From assembly GCA_021498125.1 (NCBI GenBank), contig JAIZWL010000001.1:571434-635433 (forward strand): a stretch of DNA of 64,000 nucleotides. Reading direction: 5' to 3'. The stretch comes from Candidatus Thorarchaeota archaeon (GTDB lineage: Archaea; Asgardarchaeota; Thorarchaeia; Thorarchaeales; Thorarchaeaceae). Position numbers and translations under genes: made by a program. The notes under the pieces were generated by a model, which saw only the letters and a program-made list of their open reading frames with translations, did no database searches and was not told where the DNA came from. Within the stretch, counting starts at the first letter, position 1. Each line of letters starts with the position of its first letter. Positions 23,147 to 32,688 of the stretch are shown here, one piece after another.

Positions 23147-26100
23147 GCTCGTTTTTTCTTGCGAATGATTCGAGGACCAATGATGTCGTGATAGAGCCTT
23201 ATGTATCGAGGTTCGGTAGAGACAATGGCAAAGGGGGTTCCTTCTCCTTCAAGTCCTCCGATGACGATCTCTGCATCATCGCGGATAGCGACACTGGGTG
23301 GACTCTTCATCTCAAGGACTCGCCAACCCGCGGGTGGCTTGAAGGTGGGCTCGTCCTCAAGGCTCTCAGGAATGATGAGCACTTTTCGGGTCGGGCCTTC
23401 CACTTTTGCGAGCCTCTTCAGCTTCAGGCAGCTCGTTGAAGACACTGAGATCACAATCGATGACTTGGCGCGTGTTGCCATGTCAAACATATGAGCGCAC
23501 ATCTCTTCCTCCCCTGTCAGATACCATGTCTTAATATTGTCACCAGCAGTAAGAGCATCACTGGCCTCACGAATGGCTGTGACCGTTGTCTTGGACTCCT
23601 CTGCGACTATAGTGAGCTGAGTCATTGTTGACCCAAGTGCATTCCTCAGGCCATCGAGATTATTCTTGACGACGGTGGCCCAGTCCTTGAGCGACTTGTC
23701 AAACTCACTCTCTAGGTGTTGGATTACCTCATCACGCTTGGATTTTAGTTTGGATGTTTCCTCGCTTAAGGCCGTATTTACAACTGCTGCCGTATCTGAC
23801 AGGCGTTCACTGGATGAGGAGATCTCGTTGCGAATGGCCTCGCTCAGTGTGTAGATGTCACTACTCAATCGTGTCTTTAGAGCAATGCCCGAGGACTCGA
23901 ACTTTTTCATCACGCGCAGGTTCATTCCTTTGAGCGCTTCCTGTGCAGCCTCAAAGAGATTATCTCGGGTTTCCAGTATCTTTGCTCGTGTGCGGTCCAC
24001 TGAGGTTTCGAATGTCGATACGGTAGTATCAAGTGTGGACTTGACCTCAGAGGCTTTACCCTCAAGTTGTCGGTCCACCTCCACGATCACATCGTCAAGG
24101 GCAACCGATGCCTGCTCAACAAGAGCCACTGATATGTTCTCGATGTTTCTCTGGACATTAGTGATTCCATCTTGTGAGCGTTCGACCTGTGATGAATTGC
24201 TCTCAGTGAAATCAGTTAATTGATCGCTGACCAATGACTCGACTTTGTTGATTAGTCCTAGTGACAGTTTCTCCACTTGCTGCACATTATCCGTTCCCTT
24301 TTCTAAGATTGCCTTAGACACATCAGAAGCTGCCCGTACAAGTCCCTGCTGAATCACTGTGACCTCGTTATCCATCTTGTCGCCAATGGTATTGACAGAT
24401 GAGGCCACATTTGTCATTGTCGAATCGATCCACACTGCTGCAGCATCAAGGGACTCTATTGCCTCTGCGCGCCGTTGTCTGATACCTGAGAGCGCCGCGT
24501 CCTTGAGTTGATTACGTGACTGGACTAAGGCGGTCTCGCGCTCCGCAAGAGCAGAACCGTATGTTTCGAACTTACTTGCTGAAGACTTGCCGATCTTTGT
24601 GGACAGAGCATCCAGCTTCTTACTGACCTCTGCGACAAAATTCTGTTTATGGTCTGCCTCCTGTGAGAGGAATGCATCCGTTGCAGTTCGGGTCGTCATG
24701 ACACTCTTCTTGAGCACACCTACTATGCTCTCTTGTGTTGTAGCCAGTCGTTCAGCAATATTGTCGCCCGCACCGCGAACAGATGTCTCGAACTCATGCG
24801 TGAGCTGAACAAGGTTCTCACCGACTTGCCGAACCGTTCCCGACTCGATCTCTCGGAGGCTTGTTTCAATGCCCTCTAGTACACTCTGGATCTGCATCAG
24901 TGTCTGGTGTAAACCAGATGTGACCTGTTCACGATGAGTGACAGTCAGATCTTCGAGCGCCTTTCGAGCGGTCTCTGCGGACTCAATCACCTCATCTATC
25001 TTACTGCCTATCTCTGAGGCATATTCTTGTTGGAGCTTGAGAGAGTCATCGTGTAGTGTTGACATCTCTTGTTTGACCGCCTCTTTGAATGATGTGTGAG
25101 TGGACTTTATGAGATCGCGTGCTTCCAGTGTCTGATTTGAGAGGAAGCCGTTAAACGAGACCTCGAGTCCTTGGACCAATGAGATAAACTGCTGAGTGAG
25201 TTCATCGATCTGGACATGAAATTCCTGTCGTATCCCGTCTGCATGTCTGTCAAGCCGGCCCAATTGATCTGCAAGCGCGGTCTCGATCTCTGTGTCTACC
25301 CGACTGACATGAGAGCGAATAGTTGCAATGCTCTGGCCAAGTCGCTCATCAAGCCGAGTGTTGATCCCCTCGTAGAGTGATTTTGTCTTCTCGGCCTGAG
25401 TGGAAATCTGGTTTGAGAATCTATTGAGGATGTCATCCAATTGGTCAACAAACGAGCTCTCAAAATCATCAGCGAATTTTTGAGCGCCCGAGAGCACGGT
25501 CGAATTACGTGTCTTGGTAGAGGCTACAATTGATCCAAAGGCGGAACGAAGGCGACTGTCCAGATTCTCGACCAGTGCAGTGAGTTCATTGACCTCTGTG
25601 TCAAGTACTGTTGAGACGTCTGTGGCCGCCTGCGAAATATGTTTTCCAATCTGTTTCTGGGTACGTTTGACTCCGGAATCAAGTGATGCAAGCAGAGTTT
25701 CGCGAGCCTCTTTGAGACGTTCCTGATCGCTCTGGTTCTGCGCTTGAAGCATATTGACAACAGCAGAACGCGAGTCTGTGATCAATGTGTCAAAGTCTTT
25801 GCGAATTGAGGCGACAAGATTACGAACCTGAGAATACTCGTCAGAGAGCAGAGTGGAAGTCGTTTCTAGATATTGTGAGAGTGTGTTCTCCATACCATCA
25901 AGATAGGATGCATCAACCGACGCAATCTGTTTTAGATGATTGGTCACGGTCTGAGAGGCACTCTCTACAAGGGATACGGCCTCGTTCTTCCACGACTCTA
26001 TGTCGGAGTGCATGACCTTTGTCACTTCAAGTGCCTGATTCATCTTTGTCGTGACCGATTCGGCATACTCTTCATTTATCTGGGACATCTTGGAGAGGAT

Positions 26101-27042
26101 TTCCTGAAGTAACCCACTGACTTGATTGTATACCTGTGCAAGCTGTGAATTGATGTGTACAAGATTGCTGTCGATTTCCATAGCGGCCGAACGTAGTATC
26201 TCCAGAGCAGGCTCGGTTGCGGTCGTTGCCTTGGCCTTTAGATCCTCCGCAATTACTGAAATGACCTCTTCAATTCGTTTCTGATACGAGGTCATAATGG
26301 TGTCTGCAACTGTACGTGTGTTTTCGATGAACTTTTCCGCACGGTTGAGAAATGAGTGGAGCAGTTCTTTTGATGTGGCCTCCTCTGAGGCAAGAAAGTC
26401 GTGAAAGTCGTTATTGATCATGGTGACCGTTTCGTTGAATGTCTGTTGAGTGGCATCAAGCTCTTTCATCAGATCTGACAGAACAGAACCCAGTCTATCA
26501 TCTAGTGAGGCCTCAAGGGTCTTGAGTGTCTGTTCAGCTGTCGAGAAGAACCCCGCGATAGATTCCGAGGCCACCTTGACCATCGTATCGACTTGGGTCT
26601 TTACAATCCTCTGGGTTGCAGAGTCATATGAGTCCAAGTGCAGACGAAGATTTTTCATGCGCTCCTTTCTTGCGTCAGTGATTACTTGGAGAGTTTCATC
26701 TGTCGCCTTCACGCCCTCTGCCACAACTCCCTCTGTCTTCTCCCCCAACATCATCATTTCTTCAGCCACACCCGCCAGTACATCTGCAAGTGCCAGGCTT
26801 GGGGGCAGAGCGCGATAGATGGGAACTACACCGTCAATGCGAATGATCAGTTCTTTTTCCATCAATGAACTTAGTGCCTTTCTGACCTTTGTGTTGGAGA
26901 GTCCGGTCATTAATACAATGGCGCCTTGTGTCATATTTCCGCCCAAAAGAATGGGAAGAAAGACCTTCGATTCGGTTGGGGTCAACCCAAGATTCTTTGA
27001 CAATACAGGTATTGCTTTTTGTACACTTTCACTTCCACTCAT
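23143..27042 (-). CDS. Giant TrmB-like protein: winged helix, about 1000-residue coiled coil, sensor-like C-terminus
   Basis: A 1299-residue protein with GGTGAGGTG upstream of ATG 27042. Residues 1-95 form a TrmB-like winged helix (LGLTPTESKVFLPILLGG, MTGLSNTKVRKALSSL). Residues 100-1170 are an almost uninterrupted amphipathic helix rich in Ser, Thr, Glu, Gln and Val, resembling chemoreceptor or apolipoprotein coiled coils. The last 120 residues (TWYLTGEEEMCAHMFDMATRAKSSIVISV through RYIRLYHDIIGPR) resemble the PLD-like effector domain that follows the helix in TrmB regulators. TrmB proteins are usually 250-350 residues, so the inserted coil is exceptional. There is no signal peptide or membrane segment. 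It could be a DNA-anchored structural protein or a long-range regulator. Confidence 0.8.
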   Translation of the reverse strand: MSGSESVQKAIPVLSKNLGLTPTESKVFLPILLGGNMTQGAIVLMTGLSNTKVRKALSSLMEKELIIRIDGVVPIYRALPPSLALADVLAGVAEEMMMLGEKTEGVVAEGVKATDETLQVITDARKERMKNLRLHLDSYDSATQRIVKTQVDTMVKVASESIAGFFSTAEQTLKTLEASLDDRLGSVLSDLMKELDATQQTFNETVTMINNDFHDFLASEEATSKELLHSFLNRAEKFIENTRTVADTIMTSYQKRIEEVISVIAEDLKAKATTATEPALEILRSAAMEIDSNLVHINSQLAQVYNQVSGLLQEILSKMSQINEEYAESVTTKMNQALEVTKVMHSDIESWKNEAVSLVESASQTVTNHLKQIASVDASYLDGMENTLSQYLETTSTLLSDEYSQVRNLVASIRKDFDTLITDSRSAVVNMLQAQNQSDQERLKEARETLLASLDSGVKRTQKQIGKHISQAATDVSTVLDTEVNELTALVENLDSRLRSAFGSIVASTKTRNSTVLSGAQKFADDFESSFVDQLDDILNRFSNQISTQAEKTKSLYEGINTRLDERLGQSIATIRSHVSRVDTEIETALADQLGRLDRHADGIRQEFHVQIDELTQQFISLVQGLEVSFNGFLSNQTLEARDLIKSTHTSFKEAVKQEMSTLHDDSLKLQQEYASEIGSKIDEVIESAETARKALEDLTVTHREQVTSGLHQTLMQIQSVLEGIETSLREIESGTVRQVGENLVQLTHEFETSVRGAGDNIAERLATTQESIVGVLKKSVMTTRTATDAFLSQEADHKQNFVAEVSKKLDALSTKIGKSSASKFETYGSALAERETALVQSRNQLKDAALSGIRQRRAEAIESLDAAAVWIDSTMTNVASSVNTIGDKMDNEVTVIQQGLVRAASDVSKAILEKGTDNVQQVEKLSLGLINKVESLVSDQLTDFTESNSSQVERSQDGITNVQRNIENISVALVEQASVALDDVIVEVDRQLEGKASEVKSTLDTTVSTFETSVDRTRAKILETRDNLFEAAQEALKGMNLRVMKKFESSGIALKTRLSSDIYTLSEAIRNEISSSSERLSDTAAVVNTALSEETSKLKSKRDEVIQHLESEFDKSLKDWATVVKNNLDGLRNALGSTMTQLTIVAEESKTTVTAIREASDALTAGDNIKTWYLTGEEEMCAHMFDMATRAKSSIVISVSSTSCLKLKRLAKVEGPTRKVLIIPESLEDEPTFKPPAGWRVLEMKSPPSVAIRDDAEIVIGGLEGEGTPFAIVSTEPRYIRLYHDIIGPRIIRKKKRA

Positions 27043-27064
27043 TACACCTCACCTCATGTGACAA

Positions 27065-27868
27065 CTAATTGCCTCTCGCCTCGACGACACGAGAGAAAAG
27101 TTTCCGAAGAGCATTGACATGAATCGCATCCTCCCCTGATTCTACAACGATCTCTGCCTGAATGACCGTTGAATTATCTTTTGCAACTAGATGCAGGGCC
27201 TCAAACTCACGAGCAAATCTGGACTCTACGATCTTGTTTGCCTTCTCGAGATCAATGTTCCCCGGATCGATAGTCAGGACCCACCAATTTGTGGTGGCAT
27301 CAAAGATGTCCGCTTTTACATTGTAATATTTTGAGAGCAGTCGTACATACAGGCCAAAGACATCAAACTCGCGCAGCTCCAGATTCCAAGGGTTGATCTC
27401 TACAATCCCCTGTGAGAAATCAAAATGAAAGAAGATGTCATCACCTGCGACAATGAGCGAGTTTGCCTCACGGATTAATGCATGACGCTTCCACCGTTTC
27501 GTAAAGTTCGTAGTGAATTGGCGTATCGAACTCATATGCAGGCTTGCGAGCAGGTCCTTGGTGGGGACTCGCCGATTGATCATGTTTCGGCCCTTCCGTT
27601 CAAGGATATATCTCCGAATTTGGATAAGATACTGCTCATAACAGAACGATGGCAGACTGGATGGGGGCACCCCCACCTCAATAAGCATATTCAAGAAATT
27701 ACGGTTCTTGCAAGAGGGGCGGACCGTGCAACTAAGCCGATCTTCTTGGCAATGACGGCATTTGTCCTCATGCAGTTCCATCATCTCTCTGACTAACTGC
27801 ACATCAGCTTCTCGGTCAAGTAACTTCACATGTTTTGCAATCAGTTCTGCATTTTCTACGAGCTGCAT
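27065..27868 (-). CDS. Unknown protein with a four-cysteine cluster
   Basis: I do not recognise this 267-residue protein. Near residue 35 it has CRHCQEDRLSCTVRPSC (C-x2-C-x6-C-x5-C), a probable metal site. A helical region follows with many Arg residues (RRYILERKGRNMINRRVPTK), then a mixed alpha/beta part (DDIFFHFDFSQGIVEINPW, WWVLTIDPGNIDLEKANKI). The stop lies 22 bases before the start of the giant TrmB-like gene, so the two are probably co-transcribed, with this gene upstream. The 222-bp gap before it (27869-28090) shows no gene. Confidence 0.65.
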   Translation of the reverse strand: MQLVENAELIAKHVKLLDREADVQLVREMMELHEDKCRHCQEDRLSCTVRPSCKNRNFLNMLIEVGVPPSSLPSFCYEQYLIQIRRYILERKGRNMINRRVPTKDLLASLHMSSIRQFTTNFTKRWKRHALIREANSLIVAGDDIFFHFDFSQGIVEINPWNLELREFDVFGLYVRLLSKYYNVKADIFDATTNWWVLTIDPGNIDLEKANKIVESRFAREFEALHLVAKDNSTVIQAEIVVESGEDAIHVNALRKLFSRVVEARGN

Positions 27869-28090
27869 CTCTATTTCAACCTACTATCAAGTGATTTGGG
27901 AAAACTGCCCATTCGCTCTTCGGATTTACACTCTGCGACTGGAGTCACAATTGAAGATGAAATAATTTGAGATAAATCTATGGAACGGTATCCGAAATCT
28001 GGGGCCTTCAGATAGGTCTCCTTGCTCCTAAGCTTGAATGGATCCTCTCTACCAACGGAAGGTATGATTATATTTGATTGAGATGGTCTC

Positions 28091-29122
28091 TTACCCTCTG
28101 GCTAATTCTTTCAGTTTGGCCGTCCACGTTCTAATCTCTTTATTTAGTCTGGCGATATCGTTCTCGTTCAATGTAGCCGTGGGAGGATACGACTTCAATT
28201 CACGAGCGATCTTGCCAAATTGGAATATGACCGGTGTGTGTTCTTTGATCAAGTCAGTGAGCTGATCACGGGTTGACTCTAAGGCCTCGGCCATGGCGAT
28301 TGCTTCAGTATGGGGTGTGACCATTGACAGAAGCTGTTCCATAATCGAATCAATGGTTGATGGCAATGCGGCATCACTGACGGTCTTCGGAGGCGGTTTC
28401 TTCTTTTCTCCTTTTGGCGAGGTCTGCTTTTCTGATTGGGGTGTAGTTGATGTACGATCTTTTGCGCTAGTTACTATTGTTTCTTGTACGATTTTCAATG
28501 CCTCTGACACGTCACCAAGTGCCTTGTTATACTTGCGTTCTATATCATCTAGTTGTCGAACGATAATGCTTACAATCTCACGAGTTTCATCAAAGGTCGA
28601 GGTGAGTTCCTGTATCTTTTCTTCGATGTTCGAGAATCCTGCCACGTACCCTTGTAGATCATCTATTTTCTTCATTAGTGTGTCAACATTAATCTCATCA
28701 CGAACTTGTTGGAGACCCTTGCCCACACCCGCCACAGAACTTAGAACATCATCCACTTTCTTGTCCACGGCGGCAATCTCTTTAGATATCTCGATCTTCT
28801 CAAGACGCGCATCAAGAGACTGCATACTACTTGCAAGTCCATCGACCTTCTTGTCCAATGATTGGATGCTCTTGTCTTTGGTGATGGCTGAGACTTCAGA
28901 CTCCAGTGATTTCAATGATGATACAACATCATTCATTTTAGTGATCGGCGATATAGAATCCTTGACCTCTGTGAGGGAGGTCTGTAGCGTCTTGATCGCA
29001 TCACTTATTTTTGGTAACTCAGTCAGAGCCGCCATCTCTTTCTTGAGGGCCTCCATTTCAGCGGTGAGCTTTTCAACAGTCTTTTCAAGACCGTCAATCC
29101 TAATTTGTTCGTCAGATGACAT
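28091..29122 (-). CDS. Coiled-coil protein (343 aa)
   Basis: The N-terminal 215 residues are long coiled coil (EKTVEKLTAEMEALKKEM, DKKVDGLASSMQSLDARLEK). A Lys/Pro/Thr-rich linker lies at about 220-245 (SPKGEKKKPPPK). A helical C-terminal domain follows (residues 250-343, SIMEQLLSMVTPHTEAIAMA) and ends in RLNKEIRTWTAKLKELARG. The start is ATG 29122 behind GAGGGG. There is no family match and no transmembrane segment. A long reading on the opposite strand over this gene is an artefact of the helical codon pattern. Confidence 0.75.
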   Translation of the reverse strand: MSSDEQIRIDGLEKTVEKLTAEMEALKKEMAALTELPKISDAIKTLQTSLTEVKDSISPITKMNDVVSSLKSLESEVSAITKDKSIQSLDKKVDGLASSMQSLDARLEKIEISKEIAAVDKKVDDVLSSVAGVGKGLQQVRDEINVDTLMKKIDDLQGYVAGFSNIEEKIQELTSTFDETREIVSIIVRQLDDIERKYNKALGDVSEALKIVQETIVTSAKDRTSTTPQSEKQTSPKGEKKKPPPKTVSDAALPSTIDSIMEQLLSMVTPHTEAIAMAEALESTRDQLTDLIKEHTPVIFQFGKIARELKSYPPTATLNENDIARLNKEIRTWTAKLKELARG

Positions 29123-29204
29123 TTTTTCCCCTCGTAGAGTATAAGCACAATGAACCTGAGTTACAATAGAGCGTAATTAGCCTTTTGGAGATGAATCTTT
29201 ACAA

Positions 29205-30023
29205 TCATCCCATGCGAATAATCTCAATACCTTGCTCCTCAAGCACTGGCAGAACGTTTTGTCGTTGTGTTGCGTTGGTGCCTTTCCAGTCAATAAGCGC
29301 TCCCTTGACCTTTTCACGAGAGCGCATGATCATCTGTTCGATCACGCTGACCGGAATATCATTGAGCATATACTTTGGAGCCATATGCCCCAGTCGATAT
29401 TTCTCTTCAAGGACGACCTTGTTGAACTTGCTTGCATAATGAGACCCTCCAAATCCGATCATGGCATCTGCCTGAAACGGTTCTCGAACGCAGTCCATGA
29501 TTGCTGCTGCAACAGCACGTCCTCCTTCCTCATGCCTCCAATATTCCTCATTACTTCCAAGTTCAACAAAGACGAGAGGCGTGTTCATCCGGGTAGGTCC
29601 ATGATGCGTGACTTCCATGGTCACATCAAATTCGGACAAGTCGCGTTTTTCACGTTCACGGAAGAGTGATCGTAATGCTCGTGAGACAAGGCTTGCTGTG
29701 GAGACCGAGAGGCTATGTGGTGAGCCGCCGTACTCTGCTTCCGCTCCCAGATTTCCTGTACTATGGACTAGAAGTGCAGGGCGTCCCGAGGCTGCCTTGT
29801 GGCGAGAGCAGAAGATAAACACCTCTGCGTCAAAAGTGCCCTCAAGATGACCACAATCGATCAGGTCGTGTTCTGAGGTGATAAGGATAGTAGAGTCATC
29901 TCGTGCATAGATTGGATGCCCCTCAAAGGACTTGTCGGTTTCCCTGAAGCCATGTTCTTCAATTAGTGACTGCTTGATTGTTTGGCTTGCAATATCTTGC
30001 GTGGAAGTCACAAGTACGCGCAT
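29205..30023 (-). CDS. dtdA: D-aminoacyl-tRNA deacylase, archaeal type
   Basis: A 272-residue DtdA, the archaeal and plant enzyme that hydrolyses D-amino acids from mischarged tRNA. The signature EVTHHGPTRMNTPLVFVELG and the later GFGGSHYASKF are family-defining and supply zinc-ligand histidines. IFCSRHKAASGRPALLVHSTGN is also typical. It follows the upstream coiled-coil gene by 3 bases, so the two are translated together, an unusual pairing. Confidence 0.93.
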   Translation of the reverse strand: MRVLVTSTQDIASQTIKQSLIEEHGFRETDKSFEGHPIYARDDSTILITSEHDLIDCGHLEGTFDAEVFIFCSRHKAASGRPALLVHSTGNLGAEAEYGGSPHSLSVSTASLVSRALRSLFREREKRDLSEFDVTMEVTHHGPTRMNTPLVFVELGSNEEYWRHEEGGRAVAAAIMDCVREPFQADAMIGFGGSHYASKFNKVVLEEKYRLGHMAPKYMLNDIPVSVIEQMIMRSREKVKGALIDWKGTNATQRQNVLPVLEEQGIEIIRMG

Positions 30024-30026
30024 GGG

Positions 30027-31274
30027 TCATGCCTCCAACGATTCAATCTCACATTTAGATAGGAGCGATTCAAGGGTCTCCCCTATGTCAATTATGATCT
30101 TTTCATCGAAGGCTTCAGCAATCTCCGACTCGATGCGCTCCCGAAATTCCTTGATTTTTTCTAGTTGTCGCTGAATCTCATCACGTATACGATAGAGATC
30201 GTTCTGATGGTATTCCAAGTTCTTGCGTGCCTCATCAAATTTCAGTTCAAGTTCCTCGGCTTTACGGTATATGTCGGAGCCTGCGAATTCGTGGCGCTTG
30301 GCCTCGATCGATTTTGCTTTCTCTTGAATCTCCTTCAGTGAGCCCTTTTTAATCTGCGCGATCTCTTCTATGGCTCTTCGGCCTAGCCGATCCTTGATGG
30401 GAATCATGCCCTTGTCGATTGCTTCCTTAAGACCCTCAAGTCCTTCAATTAAGCCGGGATAGCCATCAGGTTCCTCGACAATCGCAGCGTACGGATCTTC
30501 GAAATAATCGGTCAGTGCTTTTGAACCAGCAGGGGTCATGCGGACACCAGTATCATGTTGCAGGAATTTTTTGACAGGTTTCTTGAGGGTGTTGAGCTTC
30601 ATTCGCAGTAGCCCTGCAAGATGACTTGCCTCTTCGTCAAGATTGAGGATTTCGCTGACATTGGATGTGGAGCGAAACTCATCAAGCTCCTTTTTGGCAA
30701 TATCGTACTCCTTTTTCGCTTGGTCGATCTTAAGACGGGTCTGGCGAATGCTCTCTTCGAACATCTCTCTCCCATAGGTGAGGTCTCGAAGTGTCGCGAT
30801 TCTACTACTAATCCGTTCAAGGTCCTTCAACCAACTGTACTCGTAGAGGAGTTTGCCGATCATCTTCATCGCATTGATCAAGTCTTTCATGTATGCGTCA
30901 AGTTGCTTGATTGTTCCCTTGTGTCGCTTGTCCATGCGTTTGATCCATCGCGCACCAGCACCCCACAGTTCCTGAATAAAATGTTGGATCTCGCTCTGCA
31001 TGATCTCAGTGCCGGAATAGGTTATGTCCGCTTTCATATCAAAATCATTGACGATCTCGTCAATCTTTAGAGCAAAACGTGATGCAATCCCTTCAATCTC
31101 CGAGTCTTCATTGGAACTGGAATCACGGAGCGCCCGCGCAACAGACTGGACATCTTTGAGAGCATGATCTACAATCTTGTAGCTTCGCTCGGCTTTTTTA
31201 ATAAAATCTTTGGACTTGGCTCGAAGGCGTTTGCGGTACCACTTTTCGAGCTGAGGGATTGTTAGGGTGGTCAT
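30027..31274 (-). CDS. Coiled-coil protein (415 aa), co-transcribed with dtdA
   Basis: I place the start at ATG 31274 (MTTLTIPQLEKWYRKRLRA), with AGGTGA upstream, rather than at 31316. The protein is helical almost throughout, with coiled-coil stretches at about residues 150-200 and 330-415 (RKNLEYHQNDLYRIRDEIQ, RQLEKIKEFRERIESEIAE). A central globular part carries an HTH-like segment (KKFLQHDTGVRMTPAGSKALTDYF). The function is unknown. It is the third long-helix protein in 8 kb, with the giant TrmB-like and the 343-residue proteins. Confidence 0.75.
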   Translation of the reverse strand: MTTLTIPQLEKWYRKRLRAKSKDFIKKAERSYKIVDHALKDVQSVARALRDSSSNEDSEIEGIASRFALKIDEIVNDFDMKADITYSGTEIMQSEIQHFIQELWGAGARWIKRMDKRHKGTIKQLDAYMKDLINAMKMIGKLLYEYSWLKDLERISSRIATLRDLTYGREMFEESIRQTRLKIDQAKKEYDIAKKELDEFRSTSNVSEILNLDEEASHLAGLLRMKLNTLKKPVKKFLQHDTGVRMTPAGSKALTDYFEDPYAAIVEEPDGYPGLIEGLEGLKEAIDKGMIPIKDRLGRRAIEEIAQIKKGSLKEIQEKAKSIEAKRHEFAGSDIYRKAEELELKFDEARKNLEYHQNDLYRIRDEIQRQLEKIKEFRERIESEIAEAFDEKIIIDIGETLESLLSKCEIESLEA

Positions 31275-31389
31275 ACAAATTTCACCTGAATTGAGTTGAC
31301 GCCTTTTGAGACCCATATCAACTTTGCGAGCTATGTAAAATTGTGCTATTGAGTCCTCGGCAGTTTTACATGAACGAGCACTTGACTAT

Positions 31390-31400
31390 CTTTATATTCT
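31390..31400 (+). promoter_or_regulatory. TATA-like box upstream of the in-frame TGA gene
   Basis: CTTTATATTCT lies about 45 bases upstream of ATG 31441, with GGTGA directly before that ATG. A promoter and ribosome site placed correctly suggest the 5' end is genuine, even though the frame contains a stop. Confidence 0.45.
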
Positions 31401-31440
31401 GAGGTGGCGGTATCGTTTACATTACGGACTGGTGACACTG

Positions 31441-32241
31441 ATGTCAGAGATACTTGAGACTGGAAGACGACATCCACGAATGGACCTGACCTATACGGTC
31501 GAGTGCATCTCGTGAGGAACAGGTCGCTCCGGATTTTATCTCAAACGTTTCAGTCTTATCGATTCGAATGGTGATGAGTGCCTCTTGCTGAAAAATCCCT
31601 CATATTATCAGGCAGGTTTCTGGATGAGCTATATGATGGGTGCACGCACGAAAATAGGGCGTTCTACTGAGCCCGGGAAATATTCTCCCACTCAGATTCA
31701 TCACGAGGACCATGTATTGTCAGTGAGCTACGAGCACCTTCCTGATGAGCAGGACTCATCGCTTAAGACCACAATCAAGATCTGGAGTAGAGATCAACCC
31801 TTCTTATTGTTACGTTACAATGTACAGAATGTCAGTCAAGACTTCATTGATGACCTCAAGGTCTATCACCTACTTGATTTTGATCTGGGTGGCCCTAGCA
31901 GTCACGATGACGACTTTGGAGTTTTCGATTCCAAGTCTGGCATTATTAATCTCTGGGACGATACTCCTGTCAGTGTGATGATCGCATCACAACCACGAGT
32001 AGACGCTTGGGATGTGGCAGGACCAATAAGACTGAGACCGAGTAAATTCAGACGCGACTTGAAGAACAGATCCGAGCTTGGACCAGCAGATATAGCAGCG
32101 GCGCAACAATGGAACCTTGGAGACCTTCAACCAGGCGACCAACGGACCATTGATATTGTGATTGCTGCAGGCCGCACGAAAGATGAGACCTCATCTGCAC
32201 TGGTCAAGGCTTGGGAGATGTTCACCAAGAAGATCCCATGA
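31441..32241 (+). pseudogene. Beta-sandwich-like protein interrupted by in-frame TGA
   Basis: The frame begins at ATG 31441 (GGTGA upstream) and reads MSEILETGRRHPRMDLTYTV, hits TGA at 31513-31515 (codon 25), then continues without shift through GRSGFYLKRFSLIDSNGDE to the stop at 32241. There is no good start after the TGA except TTG 31585. The downstream 200 residues look beta-rich (LRYNVQNVSQDFIDDLKVYH, FDLGG), resembling the mutarotase-like sandwich of glucoamylase-type proteins. Options are a recent nonsense mutation, a sequence error, or UGA recoding. No SECIS-like element was obvious and no Cys homologue can be checked here. Confidence 0.6.
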
Positions 32242-32333
32242 TGTTGACCCGTAAAGCAGAGCAGGGTCGATGGAGGAGGGGCAGCAACCCCTTCTTGGTG
32301 GCATCTCCATTACTGTCCGTGAGTCATTGTTTT

Positions 32334-32624
32334 CTATTGGCCATTCAATTCCTGAAGGTACTGTACGAGCATCAATGCCGGTTCTGTGAGGACGACCTTT
32401 GCGCCACGTGTCTGACCATTCGTTCCAGTCAGGAGACCTAAATCCATCAGGGATCTCAGGTTCCACTTCACTGTAGAATAAGGAACTCCGGTCCTACGCG
32501 ATAAGAGATCGGCAAGACCTGTCATGGTCAATTGGTGAAAGCGAAGAGTTTCAGCACTTGCGCACAAGACTGTCTTCTGAGTAGTTGTCAGACGCGAATC
32601 TGCAAGTCGCAGGAACGATCTCAC
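32334..32624 (-). CDS. Winged-helix transcriptional regulator (96 aa)
   Basis: A 96-residue DNA-binding protein. The helix-turn-helix is readable as MTGLADLLSRRTGVPYSTVKWNLRSLMDLGLL, followed by a wing (TNGQTRGAKVVLTEPALML). It is most like archaeal MarR/ArsR-type single-domain regulators. It lies 65 bases downstream of the 163-residue gene and converges on the in-frame TGA gene; its target is unknown. Confidence 0.78.
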   Translation of the reverse strand: MRSFLRLADSRLTTTQKTVLCASAETLRFHQLTMTGLADLLSRRTGVPYSTVKWNLRSLMDLGLLTGTNGQTRGAKVVLTEPALMLVQYLQELNGQ

Positions 32625-32688
32625 TAACGTAACTGGGTCATGCTCACAGAGGTGTTTTTCTACTTAAGAGTTACCAATGAGAATGGAA

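Noticed and set aside
23855-24223. Plus-strand readings opposite the giant TrmB-like gene
   Set aside because: Several open frames are Ser/Arg/Val-rich mirror images of the coiled coil; none has a start signal or recognisable domain.
28293-29144. 283-residue plus-strand reading frame opposite the 343-residue coiled-coil gene
   Set aside because: It is the antisense shadow of a helical gene: Ser/Arg/Thr-rich with no domain, no ribosome site, and the minus-strand protein is clearly better.
31585-32241. Treating the interrupted gene as a normal 218-residue gene from TTG 31585
   Set aside because: The upstream ATG with promoter and ribosome site is in the same frame, and homology-like sequence continues between the TGA and TTG, so the short version is likely only a fragment.
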